Assembly (NCBI RefSeq): GCF_001541095.1
Contig: NZ_LMXH01000011.1
Location: 1 to 60,438, forward strand
Direction of reading: 5' to 3'
Source: Paenibacillus sp. FJAT-26967
GTDB lineage: Bacteria > Bacillota > Bacilli > Paenibacillales > NBRC-103111
Length of the DNA: 60,438 nt
Shown here: in pieces, positions 40,841 to 52,494 of the stretch
Position numbering within the stretch: position 1 is the first letter of the stretch
Layout: each line of letters begins with the position of its first letter
Made by a program: the position numbers and the translations under genes
The notes under the pieces: generated by a model
The model's input: only the letters and a program-made list of their open reading frames with translations
Database searches by the model: none
What the model was told of the DNA's origin: nothing

Positions 40841-40872
40841 ACAACAGATATATTCCGAAAGGAGGGACTAAC

Positions 40873-41241
40873 ATGATCCAACCATTATCTCGTTTAAAGG
40901 TTGCGGACAATTCCGGTGCGAAACAACTGATGTGCATTCGTGTACTTGGTGGTACTGGACGTCGTGTAGGCAGTATCGGTGATTTGATCATCTGCTCTGT
41001 GAAAGAAGCAACACCAGGGGGCGTTGTCAAAAAAGGTGATGTTGTTAAGGCGGTAATCGTACGTACGAAGAGCGGTGCTCGTCGTAAAGACGGTTCTTAC
41101 ATCACATTTGATGAGAACGCGGCAGTTATCGTAAAAGATGATAAGAGCCCTCGTGGAACTCGTATTTTCGGACCAGTTGCTCGTGAACTTCGTGATAAAG
41201 ATTTCATGAAGATCGTTTCTCTTGCTCCTGAAGTTATCTAA
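40873..41241 (+). CDS. rplN: 50S ribosomal protein L14
   Basis: L14 contacts the 30S subunit. The 122-residue protein starts [18 protein letters not shown] and has DNAAV-type segment [20 protein letters not shown] and the C-terminal [20 protein letters not shown] precedes ATG 40873. A 102-base spacer with two hairpins separates it from rplX. Confidence 0.97.
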   Translation: MIQPLSRLKVADNSGAKQLMCIRVLGGTGRRVGSIGDLIICSVKEATPGGVVKKGDVVKAVIVRTKSGARRKDGSYITFDENAAVIVKDDKSPRGTRIFGPVARELRDKDFMKIVSLAPEVI

Positions 41242-41270
41242 CACAGGCAGCGTAGTAATAATTGCGGCGT

Positions 41271-41326
41271 AACTTTCTTATTGAAAGTTCGGCAGCTTTT
41301 ACGAAGTTAGCTTTCCATCGAAAGCT
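41271..41326 (+). repeat. tandem hairpins before the rplX Shine-Dalgarno
   Basis: The first hairpin is AACTTTC (41271-41277) with GAAAGTT (41283-41289). The second is AGCTTTC (41309-41315), loop CATC, GAAAGCT (41320-41326), a perfect 7-bp stem. AGGAGGTGTAA starts two bases later (41328). The same layout recurs before rpsN and rpmJ. Confidence 0.75.
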
Positions 41327-41343
41327 TAGGAGGTGTAATCAAC

Positions 41344-41697
41344 ATGCCAAGAACGAAAAAGAGACTTGAATCTCATAACAATAAACTGCATGTAAAGAAA
41401 GATGACACGGTTTTTGTTATCTCCGGCAAAGACAAAGGCAAGAAAGGCCGCGTTATCGCAGCTTACCCGCGTGAGAATCGTGTTCTGGTTGAAGGAATCA
41501 ACATGATCAAGAAGCATGCAAAACCTTCACAAGCGAATCCGCAAGGCGGAATCATCAATCAGGAAGCTTCAATCCACGCATCCAACGTTATGCTAGTGGA
41601 TCCTAAGAGCGGTAAGCCGACTCGTGTAGGTTACAAGGTCCTGGAAAACGGCAAGAAAGTACGCATCGCGAAAAAATCCGGCGAAGCTATCGATTAA
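41344..41697 (+). CDS. rplX: 50S ribosomal protein L24
   Basis: L24 starts large-subunit assembly. The 117-residue protein has the KOW core [22 protein letters not shown] split around residues 16-38, then QANPQGGI and [18 protein letters not shown]. It is about 14 residues longer at the N-terminus ([15 protein letters not shown]) than the 103-residue Bacillus protein I remember. ATG 41344 with AGGAGGTGTAA supports the longer form. Confidence 0.95.
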   Translation: MPRTKKRLESHNNKLHVKKDDTVFVISGKDKGKKGRVIAAYPRENRVLVEGINMIKKHAKPSQANPQGGIINQEASIHASNVMLVDPKSGKPTRVGYKVLENGKKVRIAKKSGEAID

Positions 41698-41725
41698 TCG
41701 AATTGTGCGGAAAGGAGGCACCAGT

Positions 41726-42268
41726 ATGACAGCGAGAATGAAAGATCGTTTCTTAAACGAAATTACTCCTGCTCTGATGCAGAAGTTTAACTATACGACT
41801 GTTATGCAAGTACCAAAGATCGAGAAAGTCGTCATCAACATGGGGGTTGGTGAAGCAGTATCGAACTCCAAGGTGCTCGACAGTGCAGTAGAGGATCTGC
41901 AAAAAATTGCAGGTCAAAAACCAGTAATCACTCGTGCTAAAAAATCCATTGCAGGTTTCAAACTGCGTGAAAACATGCCGATCGGTGTGAAAGTAACGCT
42001 GCGTGGACAACGCATGTATCAATTCCTGGACAAATTGTTCAATGTATCGCTTCCTCGTGTACGTGACTTCCGTGGCGTATCGTCGAAAGCATTCGACGGC
42101 CGTGGTAACTATACGCTGGGTCTGAAAGAACAGCTTATTTTCCCGGAAATCGAATACGATCAAATTGACAAAGTACGCGGTATGGATATCGTTATCGTAA
42201 CGACTGCTAAGTCTGACGAAGAAGCTCGTGAACTGCTTACCCAACTCGGAATGCCGTTTGTGAAGTAA
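41726..42268 (+). CDS. rplE: 50S ribosomal protein L5
   Basis: L5 binds 5S rRNA and contacts the P-site tRNA. The 180-residue protein has [29 protein letters not shown] and [14 protein letters not shown] 41726 follows AAAGGAGG; the upstream in-frame GTG at 41705 lies before the ribosome-binding site. Confidence 0.97.
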   Translation: MTARMKDRFLNEITPALMQKFNYTTVMQVPKIEKVVINMGVGEAVSNSKVLDSAVEDLQKIAGQKPVITRAKKSIAGFKLRENMPIGVKVTLRGQRMYQFLDKLFNVSLPRVRDFRGVSSKAFDGRGNYTLGLKEQLIFPEIEYDQIDKVRGMDIVIVTTAKSDEEARELLTQLGMPFVK

Positions 42269-42308
42269 GAAACAACCATCACGGAGCTTTCGGAAGAGAG
42301 CCCCTTAG

Positions 42309-42346
42309 CCGATAAAATGATCGGAGAGAGTTTTCAAGCGAAAACT
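42309..42346 (+). repeat. tandem hairpins before the rpsN Shine-Dalgarno
   Basis: A small CCGAT/ATCGG hairpin (42309-42324) is followed by AGTTTTC (42329-42335), loop AAGC, GAAAACT (42340-42346), a perfect 7-bp stem. AGGAGGTGTAA starts at 42350. It has the same layout as the elements before rplX and rpmJ. Confidence 0.72.
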
Positions 42347-42365
42347 TGTAGGAGGTGTAATTTAA

Positions 42366-42551
42366 GTGGCAAAAACTTCGATGAAAATCAAGCAACAACG
42401 TCCCCCTAAGTTCAAAGTGCAGGCGTACACACGCTGCGAACGTTGCGGCCGCCCGCATTCCGTTCTCCGCAAATTTAAAATTTGCAGAATTTGTTTCCGT
42501 GAACTAGCATATAAAGGCCAGATTCCTGGTGTGCGTAAAGCAAGCTGGTAA
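42366..42551 (+). CDS. rpsN: 30S ribosomal protein S14, type Z
   Basis: The 61-residue protein is the short zinc-binding form of S14, with Cys24/Cys27 (RCERCGRPH) and Cys40/Cys43 (CRICFREL). The start is GTG 42366 behind AGGAGGTGTAA. The hairpin directly upstream may influence access to the ribosome-binding site. Confidence 0.96.
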   Translation: MAKTSMKIKQQRPPKFKVQAYTRCERCGRPHSVLRKFKICRICFRELAYKGQIPGVRKASW

Positions 42552-42583
42552 TCCACTTATTTTCGGGAAGGAGGTTCACATCC

Positions 42584-42982
42584 ATGGTTATGTCTGATCC
42601 AATTGCAGATATGCTTACACGCATTCGTAATGCAAACATTGTTCGTCACGAAACGGTAGAAATCCCGGCATCGAAGATCAAAAAAGAGATTGCTGAAATC
42701 CTCAAAAAAGAAGGTTTCATTCGTGACGCTGAATTCGTTGAAGACAACAAGCAAGGTATCATTCGCTTGTTCCTGAAATATGGTCCTAACAACGAACGCG
42801 TAATCACCGGTTTGAAGCGTATCAGCAAGCCTGGTCTGCGCGTATACACAAAATCACAAGAGATCCCTCGGGTACTTGGCGGTCTTGGTATTGCTATCAT
42901 CTCCACTTCAGGTGGCGTAATGACAGACAAAGACGCTCGTCAAGCAAAATCCGGCGGAGAAGTTCTCTGCTACATCTGGTAA
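42584..42982 (+). CDS. rpsH: 30S ribosomal protein S8
   Basis: S8 binds the central domain of 16S rRNA. The 132-residue protein has [15 protein letters not shown] and the C-terminal [22 protein letters not shown] 42584 is nine bases after AAGGAGG, better than the ATG at 42590. Confidence 0.97.
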   Translation: MVMSDPIADMLTRIRNANIVRHETVEIPASKIKKEIAEILKKEGFIRDAEFVEDNKQGIIRLFLKYGPNNERVITGLKRISKPGLRVYTKSQEIPRVLGGLGIAIISTSGGVMTDKDARQAKSGGEVLCYIW

Positions 42983-43011
42983 TATAGAAACATTTGAATG
43001 GAGGTGCAAAC

Positions 43012-43554
43012 ATGTCTCGTATTGGTCGCAAGCCAATTACTGTTCCAAGTGGTGTTGATGTAACACTTGAGAACACAACGATCACGGTAAAAGGTCCGAA
43101 AGGAACCCTGTCCCGCGAACTTCATAAAGAAATGAAGGTATCCGTACAAGACAACGTCATTACGGTAGAAAGACCTTCTGACCATAAACTGCATCGTTCC
43201 CTGCACGGTACGACCCGCAGCGTATTGAACAACATGGTAACAGGAGTAACGGAAGGATTTGCGAAAAACCTTGAGCTTGTTGGTGTCGGTTACCGTGCTA
43301 ACAAAACAGGTGACAAACTTGTCCTGAACGTAGGTTACTCCCACCCAGTTGAGTTCAATCCTGAGTCCGGCATTGAATTTGATGTACCAAGCAACACTAA
43401 GATTACTGTAAAAGGCATCGACAAAGAACTTGTTGGTGCAACAGCAGCTAAAATTCGTGCCGTACGTGAACCTGAACCGTATAAAGGTAAAGGTATTAAA
43501 TACGAAGGCGAACGCATTATTCGCAAAGAAGGTAAAGCCGGTAAGAAGAAGTAA
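43012..43554 (+). CDS. rplF: 50S ribosomal protein L6
   Basis: L6 supports the factor-binding site of the large subunit. The 180-residue protein starts [17 protein letters not shown] and ends with [16 protein letters not shown] and a basic tail. ATG 43012 follows TGGAGGTG; the frame from 42994 would begin before this site. Confidence 0.97.
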   Translation: MSRIGRKPITVPSGVDVTLENTTITVKGPKGTLSRELHKEMKVSVQDNVITVERPSDHKLHRSLHGTTRSVLNNMVTGVTEGFAKNLELVGVGYRANKTGDKLVLNVGYSHPVEFNPESGIEFDVPSNTKITVKGIDKELVGATAAKIRAVREPEPYKGKGIKYEGERIIRKEGKAGKKK

Positions 43555-43606
43555 GGCGGCCTAAACACTGCCTAACTTCCGAATACAGATGAAAGGAGTA
43601 CAATCC

Positions 43607-43972
43607 ATGATTACTAAAAGCGATAAGAATAAAGCGCGTCTCAAAAGACATCTGCGTGTTCGTAAGAAAATTCAAGGAACACCAGCGCGTCCTCGCTTGA
43701 ATATTTTCCGCTCAGCTAAGCATATGTATGCACAACTGATCGATGATGTGAACGGAGTAACACTGGTATCGGCTTCCACTCAGGATAAAGAACTTACAGA
43801 GGTTGGCAACGGCGGCAACGTCGAAGCTGCTCGTAAAGTCGGCGAACTGGTTGCGAATCGTGCAAAAGAAAAAGGTGTAAGTGACGTCGTTTTCGACCGT
43901 AGCGGTTACCTTTACCATGGGCGTGTTCAAGCTTTGGCTGATGCAGCTCGTGAAGCAGGCCTTAAATTTTAA
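43607..43972 (+). CDS. rplR: 50S ribosomal protein L18
   Basis: L18 binds 5S rRNA with L5. The 121-residue protein starts [19 protein letters not shown] and ends [26 protein letters not shown] 43607 follows AAAGGAG. Confidence 0.97.
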   Translation: MITKSDKNKARLKRHLRVRKKIQGTPARPRLNIFRSAKHMYAQLIDDVNGVTLVSASTQDKELTEVGNGGNVEAARKVGELVANRAKEKGVSDVVFDRSGYLYHGRVQALADAAREAGLKF

Positions 43973-44001
43973 GAAATCCATCTCATAAGGAGGTTAACGA
44001 C

Positions 44002-44499
44002 TTGCGTGTAGATCCTAACACTTTAGAGCTGACTGAAAAAGTTGTTCATATTAATCGCGTTGCTAAAGTTGTAAAGGGCGGACGTCGCTTTAGCTTTAGC
44101 GCTCTTGTCGTAGTAGGCGACGGTAACGGCTATGTCGGCGCTGGTATCGGTAAAGCTTCTGAAGTTCCTGATGCGATTCGCAAAGGAATTGAAGATGCTA
44201 AGAAGAACCTCGTCCACGTTCCTATCGTTGGAACTACGATTCCTCACCTTGTAACTGGTCATTTCGGCGCTGGACGTGTGCTGTTGAAACCAGCATCTGA
44301 AGGTACTGGAGTTATTGCTGGCGGCCCTGTTCGTGCAGTTCTCGAACTTGCTGGCGTTGGCGACATTTTAACAAAATCCCTGGGTTCTTCGAACTCCATG
44401 AACATGGTGAACGCTACTTTAGAAGGTCTTTCCCGTCTAAAGAAAGCGGAAGAAGTAGCCAAACTTCGCGGCAAAACCGTTGAAGAGTTGATGGGTTAA
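44002..44499 (+). CDS. rpsE: 30S ribosomal protein S5
   Basis: S5 helps maintain decoding fidelity. The 165-residue protein has the double-stranded RNA-binding-type N-terminal domain ([20 protein letters not shown]) and [23 protein letters not shown] 44002 is the start, behind AAGGAGG. Confidence 0.96.
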   Translation: MRVDPNTLELTEKVVHINRVAKVVKGGRRFSFSALVVVGDGNGYVGAGIGKASEVPDAIRKGIEDAKKNLVHVPIVGTTIPHLVTGHFGAGRVLLKPASEGTGVIAGGPVRAVLELAGVGDILTKSLGSSNSMNMVNATLEGLSRLKKAEEVAKLRGKTVEELMG

Positions 44500-44510
44500 G
44501 GAGGATAAAC

Positions 44511-44696
44511 ATGTCTAAACTTCAAATTACCCTTAAGCGTAGTCTGATCGGACGTCCAGAAACACAAAAGAAGACGGTTCAAGCATTGGGTCTTAGAAAG
44601 CTGAACCACTCTGTTGTTCAAAACGACAACGAAGCCATTCGCGGCATGATTAATCAAGTCAGCCACCTGGTAGAAGTTAAAGAAATTCAAGCATAA
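44511..44696 (+). CDS. rpmD: 50S ribosomal protein L30
   Basis: The 61-residue protein starts [20 protein letters not shown] and has the conserved [23 protein letters not shown] precedes ATG 44511, 11 bases after rpsE. Confidence 0.96.
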   Translation: MSKLQITLKRSLIGRPETQKKTVQALGLRKLNHSVVQNDNEAIRGMINQVSHLVEVKEIQA

Positions 44697-44727
44697 CAAC
44701 CATACTCAAACTGGAGGAGGTGCAACT

Positions 44728-45168
44728 ATGAAATTACATGAGCTTAGCTCTGCAGAAGGCTCCCGCCACACTCGTAAGCGTATTGGTCGCGGTGTAGGTA
44801 GCGGACTTGGAAAGACATCCGGACGTGGTCATAAAGGCCAGAACGCTCGCTCCGGCGGTGGTGTTCGTCCAGGTTTTGAAGGTGGTCAAAACCCACTTTA
44901 CCGTCGTCTTCCGAAACGTGGTTTTGTTAATCCAACCCGTAAGGAATTCGCAATCGTGAACCTCGAGGACCTGAACAAATTTGAGGCTGGTACGGAAGTA
45001 ACTCCTGAGCTTCTTATGGAAACAGGTATTGTCAAAGCACAAAAAGATGGGATCAAGATTCTTGGGAATGGCGAACTCACTGTAAAGCTTACAGTTAAGG
45101 CGAACAAGTTCTCTCAATCTGCGGTGGATAAAATCCAGGCTGCCGGCGGTCAATCCGAGGTGATTTAA
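44728..45168 (+). CDS. rplO: 50S ribosomal protein L15
   Basis: The 146-residue protein starts [20 protein letters not shown] and has the glycine-rich [15 protein letters not shown] and [26 protein letters not shown] precedes ATG 44728. The stop shares one base with the secY start. Confidence 0.97.
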   Translation: MKLHELSSAEGSRHTRKRIGRGVGSGLGKTSGRGHKGQNARSGGGVRPGFEGGQNPLYRRLPKRGFVNPTRKEFAIVNLEDLNKFEAGTEVTPELLMETGIVKAQKDGIKILGNGELTVKLTVKANKFSQSAVDKIQAAGGQSEVI

Positions 45169-46475
45169 TGTTCCGCACCCTATCCAACATCTTTAAGGTA
45201 GAAGATTTGCGAAAGAGAATCATCTTCACGCTTCTCGTGTTAATCATCTACAGGATCGGTGCCTTTATTCCGGTACCCAACATCAATACGGAGCTCCTGA
45301 AGATGCAGGATCAGGCAAGCCAGAATAGTATCTTTGGACTGTTGAACACTTTCTCCGGCGGAGCGCTGTTCCAGTTCTCCATCTTCTCGATGTCGATTTT
45401 CCCGTATATTACGGCCTCGATTATCGTACAACTACTGTCCATGGACGTTGTTCCTAAGTTCACACAGTGGGCGAAAGAGGGAGAAGTGGGGAGAAAGAAG
45501 TCCACACAGTTCACTCGTTACTTGACGGTTGTTCTTGGTTTGATTCAAGCATTCGGATTCGCAATCGGGTTTAACAACATGAATGCTGGACTAGTAATCA
45601 ATCCAAGCTTCGCAACCTATGCGATGATCGCTATTGTTCTTACCGCGGGAACTATGTTCCTGATGTGGTTGGGCGAGCAGATCACCGAAAAGGGAATCGG
45701 TAACGGAATATCGATTATTATCTTCGCTGGTATCGTGGCTGCGATTCCTACAGGAATCAGTCAGATTTATCAGACACAGTTTGCGAATGCTGGAGATGCC
45801 CTGTTCCTTAACATTTTGAAAGTCGTTCTAATACTGCTCGTATTGATTGCCATTGTTATTGGTGTCATATACGTACAGCAGGGGATTCGTAAGATTCCTG
45901 TTCAATACGCTAAACGTGTTGTAGGACGCAAAATGTATGGTGGACAGAGTACGCACATTCCTTTGAAAGTGAATGCTGCAGGCGTAATCCCAGTAATCTT
46001 TGCTGTTTCACTTCTTCAGTTCCCTACGATTCTTGCTAGCTTCTGGCTTGGGAATCCTGTAGCGGACTGGATCAGTACCAACTTAAACATCAGCACATCA
46101 GCGCCGTTAGCGCTTGTACTATACGTATTACTGATTGTAGGTTTCACCTATTTCTACACGTTTGTGCAGATTAATCCGGTGCAAATGGCCGATCAAATGA
46201 AGAAGAACGGAGGGTACATTCCTGGCGTTCGTCCTGGTAAACCAACCTCTTCTTATCTGACAAGAATTATGTCGAGAATAACCTTGTCTGGTGCTTTCTT
46301 CTTAGCTTTCATCTCTATTCTTCCAATGATCTTCGGATCTCTGGCTGGACTTCCAAGTTCGGTTCAAATTGGCGGAACTTCGCTCCTGATTCTTGTGGGT
46401 GTTGCACTGGAGACTTTGAAAACTGTCGAGAGCCAACTGATCAAGCGTCATTACAAAGGATTTATCAACAAATAG
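45168..46475 (+). CDS. secY: preprotein translocase subunit SecY
   Basis: SecY is the membrane channel of the Sec secretion system. The 435-residue protein has about ten transmembrane helices, the plug region after TM1, and the conserved cytoplasmic loop KRVVGRKMYGGQSTHIPLKV. It starts on the last base of the rplO stop, so translation is probably coupled. A large hairpin lies between it and adk. Confidence 0.97.
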   Translation: MFRTLSNIFKVEDLRKRIIFTLLVLIIYRIGAFIPVPNINTELLKMQDQASQNSIFGLLNTFSGGALFQFSIFSMSIFPYITASIIVQLLSMDVVPKFTQWAKEGEVGRKKSTQFTRYLTVVLGLIQAFGFAIGFNNMNAGLVINPSFATYAMIAIVLTAGTMFLMWLGEQITEKGIGNGISIIIFAGIVAAIPTGISQIYQTQFANAGDALFLNILKVVLILLVLIAIVIGVIYVQQGIRKIPVQYAKRVVGRKMYGGQSTHIPLKVNAAGVIPVIFAVSLLQFPTILASFWLGNPVADWISTNLNISTSAPLALVLYVLLIVGFTYFYTFVQINPVQMADQMKKNGGYIPGVRPGKPTSSYLTRIMSRITLSGAFFLAFISILPMIFGSLAGLPSSVQIGGTSLLILVGVALETLKTVESQLIKRHYKGFINK

Positions 46476-47210
<735 letters not shown>

Positions 47211-47211
<1 letters not shown>

Positions 47212-47963
47212 TGATCATTTGTAAGTCCGAAGTTGAATTGGACCTTATGCGGGAAGCCGGTCGGATTGTAGCGGATACTCACGTTAGGTTGAAGCAAGCT
47301 ATACGTCCCGGTATCACGACAAAGGAACTTGATAAAATCGCTGAGGAATACATCCGCAGTCAAGGAGCCGTACCATCTTTCAAAGGCTACAATGGTTTCT
47401 CTGGCAGCATCTGCACTTCAGTCAACGAAGAATTGGTGCACGGCATTCCCGGTAACCGTAAACTGGTCGAGGGTGACATTATCAGCATTGATATCGGGGC
47501 ACAATATAAGGGATATCATGGTGATTCCGCCTGGACCTATGGAGTCGGGGAGATTTCTGAAACCGCACAGAAGCTTCTGGAAGTTACTGAACGATCGCTG
47601 TATGCCGGACTGGCGGAAGCCAAACCGGATGCTCGGCTGTATACGATCTCACATGCCATACAGCAAGTCATAGAAGACGCCGGATTTTCAGTGGTGCGCG
47701 AATATGTCGGTCATGGTATCGGCACTGAGCTGCATGAAGACCCACAAATTCCGAACTATGGAATTCGAGACAAGGGCCCTCGCCTCAAGCCGGGGATGGT
47801 TCTTGCGATCGAACCTATGGTCAACGTCGGACAGCGTTACGTAAAGACACTTGATGATGATTGGACCGTTGTTACCACGGACAGCTCCTTATGCGCCCAT
47901 TTTGAACATACTATTGCCATTACGGTAAACGGTTATGAAATACTAACCCAGCTGAAGGTTTAG
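47211..47963 (+). CDS. map: methionine aminopeptidase, type I
   Basis: Map removes N-terminal methionine from new proteins. The 250-residue pita-bread enzyme has metal ligands Asp94 (SIDIGA) and Asp105 (YHGDSAW), then the histidine of [10 protein letters not shown] and the glutamates of AIEPMV and AHFEHTI. The start overlaps the adk stop by one base. Confidence 0.97.
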
Positions 47964-47964
47964 A

Positions 47965-48285
47965 ATGGAGAAATCGGTGAATCAGGGATCGCTGCCCCAA
48001 ACCGGTCAAATCGTAAAGATACTTCGAGGCAAAGATCAAGGTCAGTATGCAGTCATTATCCGCGTTGAAGACAGTAAATTCGTATGGATTGCTGACGGGG
48101 ATAAGCGCAGATTCGACCAGCCGAAGAAGAAGAATGTTCAACATCTTCAACTTCAGCTTACGATTAGTGGAGAAGTATCCAGAAGTTTAACGGAAAGCAG
48201 CCGTGTTACGAATGCTAAGTTAAGACATGCGGTGAATATATTTATCGACAGTCTACAATCTGATGCAGATGAGAAAGGAGAATGA
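47965..48285 (+). CDS. KOW-domain RNA-binding protein
   Basis: The 106-residue protein begins with a KOW motif ([24 protein letters not shown], about 11-34 in two parts) like that of eukaryotic-type L14e/L27e proteins. A basic region follows ([11 protein letters not shown]), then a helical tail. Firmicutes commonly carry such a gene between map and infA, usually annotated as a KOW-domain or L14e-like RNA-binding protein; its role is not established. GAAGG lies before ATG 47965, two bases after map. Confidence 0.85.
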   Translation: MEKSVNQGSLPQTGQIVKILRGKDQGQYAVIIRVEDSKFVWIADGDKRRFDQPKKKNVQHLQLQLTISGEVSRSLTESSRVTNAKLRHAVNIFIDSLQSDADEKGE

Positions 48286-48287
48286 CC

Positions 48288-48709
<422 letters not shown>

Positions 48710-48729
48710 AAGGAGGTGCACGTTCAACA

Positions 48730-49098
48730 ATGGCACGTATTGCTGGTGTAGACTTACCACGCGACAAACGCGTTGAAATCGCATTGACGTACATTTTCGG
48801 TATCGGTAAAACCACTTCTCAGAAAGTTCTGAGTCAAACTGGCGTTGACGCATCTACTCGTGTTCGCGACCTCACTGAAGAAGAAGTAAGCAAAATTCGT
48901 GAAGTCATCGACAAAACGATCAAAGTAGAAGGCGACTTACGTCGTGAAATCGCCCTGAACATTAAGCGCCTGGTAGAAATCGGCTGCTATCGTGGTATCC
49001 GTCATCGCCGTGGCCTGCCTGTTCGTGGTCAACGTACTAAGACAAATGCACGTACGCGTAAAGGTCCTCGTCGTACTGTAGCTAACAAGAAGAAATAA
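48730..49098 (+). CDS. rpsM: 30S ribosomal protein S13
   Basis: The 122-residue protein starts [19 protein letters not shown] and has [20 protein letters not shown] near the C-terminus. AAGGAGGTG lies upstream at a rather long spacing of about 12 bases. It begins the alpha-operon part of the cluster. Confidence 0.97.
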   Translation: MARIAGVDLPRDKRVEIALTYIFGIGKTTSQKVLSQTGVDASTRVRDLTEEEVSKIREVIDKTIKVEGDLRREIALNIKRLVEIGCYRGIRHRRGLPVRGQRTKTNARTRKGPRRTVANKKK

Positions 49099-49119
49099 TA
49101 AAGGGGGTTAGAGTGAACA

Positions 49120-49515
49120 ATGGCTAAACCTAAAAAGGTCGTCCGTACTAAACGTCGTGACCGTAAGAATATTGAATCCGGTGTGGCGCACATCCGCTCC
49201 ACATTCAACAATACAATCGTAACCATTACGGATCCACATGGTAATGCGCTGTCTTGGGCAAGCGCAGGTAACCTGGGCTTCAAAGGATCCCGTAAAAGCA
49301 CACCATTTGCAGCACAAATGGCAGCTGAATCCGCTGCTAGAGCAGCAATGGAGCACGGTCTGAAAGTTGTTGAAGTCATGGTTAAAGGTCCTGGTGCCGG
49401 CCGTGAAGCAGCAATCCGTTCTTTGCAGGCAGCTGGTCTGGAAGTCAACCTGATTAAGGACGTAACACCAATTCCTCATAACGGTTGCCGTCCTCCAAAA
49501 CGTCGTCGCGTATAA
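49120..49515 (+). CDS. rpsK: 30S ribosomal protein S11
   Basis: The 131-residue protein has [21 protein letters not shown] split over the first third and the C-terminal [21 protein letters not shown] precedes ATG 49120. Confidence 0.97.
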   Translation: MAKPKKVVRTKRRDRKNIESGVAHIRSTFNNTIVTITDPHGNALSWASAGNLGFKGSRKSTPFAAQMAAESAARAAMEHGLKVVEVMVKGPGAGREAAIRSLQAAGLEVNLIKDVTPIPHNGCRPPKRRRV

Positions 49516-49636
49516 TTAGAAGTCGGCATGTGGTATAAATATTCTAAACATGTGAATAATGATGTTGAAGGATTGGCATACTACATCGTTTATGGATTGT
49601 TCCAGGGTAACGACGTTTTGAAGGAGGGTTAATTTC

Positions 49637-50581
49637 ATGATCGAAATCGAAAAACCAAAAATAGAGACCGTATCTTTAAGTGAAGACGGGGCTTACGGCA
49701 AATTCGTCGTAGAACCGTTGGAACGCGGATACGGAACCACATTAGGTAACTCACTACGTCGTATCTTATTGTCCTCGCTGCCGGGTGCTGCGGTCAGCTC
49801 CGTACAAATCGACGGAGTTCTTCATGAATTCTCGACTATTCCGGGAGTTATGGAGGACGTAACCGAGATTATTCTGAACCTGAAAGGACTTTCTTTGAAA
49901 ATCCATTCAGATGAAGAAAAAGTATTGGAGATTGACGCCGAAGGAGAAGGTAGAATCACAGCCGCTGATATTCGCGCAGATAGTGATGTGGAGATCTTGA
50001 ACCCGGATCTTCATATCGCAACTCTTTCGTCGGATTCCCGTCTTCATATGAGAATCCATGCGAACAGAGGCCGCGGTTATGTACCGGCTGATAAGAACAA
50101 ACGGGATGAGCAGCTGATTGGCCTTATTCCGGTTGATTCGATCTACACTCCGATTACCCGTGTAAACTACAGTGTGGAGAACACACGTGTAGGCCAGGTA
50201 ACAAACTACGACAAACTAACCCTCGAAGTGTGGTCGGACGGAAGTATTCGCCCTGAGGAAGCAGTTAGTCTAGGAGCGAAGATCCTGACGGAACACCTAA
50301 TGCTCTTTGTTGGATTAACCGATGAAGCTAAAGACGCTGAAATTATGGTCGAAAAAGAAGAGGATAAGAAAGAAAAAGTTCTGGAGATGACCATTGAAGA
50401 ACTCGATCTTTCTGTTCGTTCTTATAACTGTTTGAAGCGTGCCGGTATTAATACTGTGCAAGAGCTCATCACTAAAACCGAAGAAGATATGATGAAAGTA
50501 CGTAACCTCGGCCGTAAATCTCTTGAAGAAGTTCAAGAGAAGCTCGAAGAGCTTGGACTTGGCCTGCGTACTGAAGAATAA
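49637..50581 (+). CDS. rpoA: DNA-directed RNA polymerase subunit alpha
   Basis: The alpha subunit nucleates RNA polymerase assembly and contacts activators and UP elements. The 314-residue protein has the N-terminal domain with [20 protein letters not shown] and the C-terminal domain with [19 protein letters not shown] and [19 protein letters not shown] precedes ATG 49637. The 121-bp gap before it shows no strong promoter. Confidence 0.98.
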   Translation: MIEIEKPKIETVSLSEDGAYGKFVVEPLERGYGTTLGNSLRRILLSSLPGAAVSSVQIDGVLHEFSTIPGVMEDVTEIILNLKGLSLKIHSDEEKVLEIDAEGEGRITAADIRADSDVEILNPDLHIATLSSDSRLHMRIHANRGRGYVPADKNKRDEQLIGLIPVDSIYTPITRVNYSVENTRVGQVTNYDKLTLEVWSDGSIRPEEAVSLGAKILTEHLMLFVGLTDEAKDAEIMVEKEEDKKEKVLEMTIEELDLSVRSYNCLKRAGINTVQELITKTEEDMMKVRNLGRKSLEEVQEKLEELGLGLRTEE

Positions 50582-50605
50582 TCACCTCAGAAGGAGGGTT
50601 AAGAC

Positions 50606-50968
50606 ATGGCATACCAAAAGTTGGGTCGTGATTCTAGCGCACGGAAAGCATTGTTTCGTGACTTGGTAACGGACCTGTTCATAAACGAACGCATTCAAAC
50701 AACAGAAGCAAAAGCGAAGGAAGTTCGTTCTATCGCCGAGAAGCTTATTACATTAGCTAAACGCGGAGATCTGCATGCTCGTCGTCAAGCGGCTGCATTT
50801 GTTCGTCGTGAATCTGCAGGGGATCAGGATGCTATCCAGAAATTATTCTCCGAGCTTGCTACCCGCTATGCTGAGCGTCCAGGTGGATACACTCGTATCC
50901 TTAAACTAGGACCTCGTCGCGGCGATGCTGCTCCTATGGTATATCTGGAACTGGTAGACCGGGCGTAA
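50606..50968 (+). CDS. rplQ: 50S ribosomal protein L17
   Basis: The 120-residue protein starts [20 protein letters not shown] and ends [27 protein letters not shown] in two conserved blocks. AAGGAGGG precedes ATG 50606. A terminator follows directly. Confidence 0.97.
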   Translation: MAYQKLGRDSSARKALFRDLVTDLFINERIQTTEAKAKEVRSIAEKLITLAKRGDLHARRQAAAFVRRESAGDQDAIQKLFSELATRYAERPGGYTRILKLGPRRGDAAPMVYLELVDRA

Positions 50969-50979
50969 CAAAGGATGGG

Positions 50980-51023
50980 AAAGGGTGGACAGAATCGTAT
51001 GATTCTGCTGAAGCCCTTTTTTT
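50980..51023 (+). terminator. terminator after rplQ
   Basis: AAAGGG with an internal CAGAATC (50990-50996) pairs with GATTCTG (51001-51007) and CCCTTT, followed by seven Ts. It appears to end the S10-spc-alpha transcript before truA. Confidence 0.82.
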
Positions 51024-51042
51024 GTAATCTGATTAGATTACA
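51023..51042. repeat. perfect 8-bp palindrome before truA
   Basis: TGTAATCT (51023-51030), spacer GATT, AGATTACA (51035-51042). It begins at the last T of the rplQ terminator and lies 53 bases before truA. It may be an operator or a second hairpin. No known regulator motif was recognised. Confidence 0.6.
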
Positions 51043-51095
51043 GTCCTTGGGTTTCCCGCTCACCTGTCCGTTTGTTCATACGGAGGGTCTTGTTC

Positions 51096-51866
51096 GTGAG
51101 AAATATACGCTTAACGGTAAGTTATGATGGCACCTCGTACTCGGGATTTCAGACACAGCCACATGGGAAAACGGTTCAGGATCATCTGGAGCGAGCCATT
51201 TGGATGTTGTCCGGGGAAACGGTGAAGATCACCTCTTCGGGGCGTACGGACGCTGGCGTTCACGCACGTGCTCAGGTGATCAATTTCACTACGGCTTCCC
51301 AAATACCCGCTGAACGCTGGTGCCTTGCTCTTAATTCCAGGCTTCCGAAAGACATCGTGGCACTTTGTGCGGATGAAGTGCCCCTGTCTTTTCATTCCCG
51401 CAGATCTGCTAAACGAAAAACATACACATATACCATCCGTATTGCACGGATGCCGGATGTTTTTAACCGCCGCTATCAATACCATCATCACAGTCCACTC
51501 AACGTGGAGGCCATGAGAGACGCGCTAGCGGCAATTATAGGCCAGCATGATTTTTCCTCGTTCTGCTCGATCAGAACCGTAACCGAATCGCGCGTACGCA
51601 CGATATACGACGCTTGGATTGATGAAGAGCCTGATCTATTGTCTGGTGGAGCCGAGGGTACAGGGCAGCTGAAGTTTTATTTCTGCGGTAACGGCTTCTT
51701 GTACAATATGGTAAGGATTCTTGTGGGAACATTAATACAAGTCGGAGAAGGCAAACGCTCATCTGATGACATGGCTGCGATTTTGAGGGGACGTAACCGG
51801 GCACTCGCGGGACCGACAGCAGTGGCTCAAGGGCTGATGCTGTGGAATGTAGAATATGCAGATTAG
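51096..51866 (+). CDS. truA: tRNA pseudouridine(38-40) synthase TruA
   Basis: TruA converts uridines 38-40 of the anticodon arm to pseudouridine. The 256-residue protein has the catalytic motif SSGRTDAGVHA with Asp52, and CGNGFLYNMVRILVGTL near the C-terminus. GTG 51096 is eight bases after GGAGGG; the frame from 51072 begins before this site. It lies between rplQ and rplM as in Bacillus. Confidence 0.95.
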   Translation: MRNIRLTVSYDGTSYSGFQTQPHGKTVQDHLERAIWMLSGETVKITSSGRTDAGVHARAQVINFTTASQIPAERWCLALNSRLPKDIVALCADEVPLSFHSRRSAKRKTYTYTIRIARMPDVFNRRYQYHHHSPLNVEAMRDALAAIIGQHDFSSFCSIRTVTESRVRTIYDAWIDEEPDLLSGGAEGTGQLKFYFCGNGFLYNMVRILVGTLIQVGEGKRSSDDMAAILRGRNRALAGPTAVAQGLMLWNVEYAD

Positions 51867-51879
51867 TTTAATTTAATTC

Positions 51880-51908
51880 TTGCTATTCTCTGGACTATGC
51901 TGTAAAAT
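51880..51908 (+). promoter_or_regulatory. promoter of rplM-rpsI
   Basis: TTGCTA (51880-51885) and TAAAAT (51903-51908) are exactly 17 bp apart, about 130 bases before rplM. Confidence 0.6.
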
Positions 51909-51911
51909 ATG

Positions 51912-52000
51912 TGATGGTGTTTCTTGAAGGGCTACCCCACGGCCCCGTCTTCAAGTCGCCATTGACATGACGTAATTTAACCTATGAATGTGTTAGTTAA
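51912..52000 (+). promoter_or_regulatory. L13 leader candidate
   Basis: CTTGAAG (51923-51929) pairs with CTTCAAG (51949-51955), and inside it GGGC pairs with GCCC around TACCCCACG. Position and shape match the L13 leader known in front of rplM in Firmicutes, thought to bind L13. Identity is inferred. Confidence 0.55.
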
Positions 52001-52036
52001 TAAGGTTTTAGATATATTTTCTAGGAGGATCAAAGC

Positions 52037-52474
52037 ATGCGTACCACATATATGGCTAAGTCCAATGAAGTAGAACGCAAATGGTACATCATTGATGCTA
52101 CCGGCAAGACGCTCGGACGTCTTGCAAGCGAAGCTGCAAGCATTATCCGCGGCAAGCATAAGCCGCAATTCACACCGCACGTGGATACTGGTGATTTTGT
52201 TGTTATTATCAATGCAGAGAAGATTCATCTGACTGGTAACAAACTTCAAGATAAGAAATACTACCGTCACTCCATGCATCCAGGTGGCCTGAAAGTTACA
52301 ACGGCGCAGGAAATGCTGAATAAAAAGCCTGAACGTGTACTGGAACTCGCTATTCATGGCATGCTTCCAAAGACTCGTCTGGGTAACGCAATGAAGTTGA
52401 AGTTGAAAGTATATGCAGGTGCGGAGCATCCACACCAAGCACAACAACCAGAAGTTTGGGAACTTCAGGGTTAA
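52037..52474 (+). CDS. rplM: 50S ribosomal protein L13
   Basis: L13 is an early assembly protein. The 145-residue protein starts [20 protein letters not shown] and has [20 protein letters not shown] and [17 protein letters not shown] precedes ATG 52037. rpsI follows by 20 bases. Confidence 0.97.
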   Translation: MRTTYMAKSNEVERKWYIIDATGKTLGRLASEAASIIRGKHKPQFTPHVDTGDFVVIINAEKIHLTGNKLQDKKYYRHSMHPGGLKVTTAQEMLNKKPERVLELAIHGMLPKTRLGNAMKLKLKVYAGAEHPHQAQQPEVWELQG

Positions 52475-52494
52475 TTGAAAGGGAGGACTGACTT

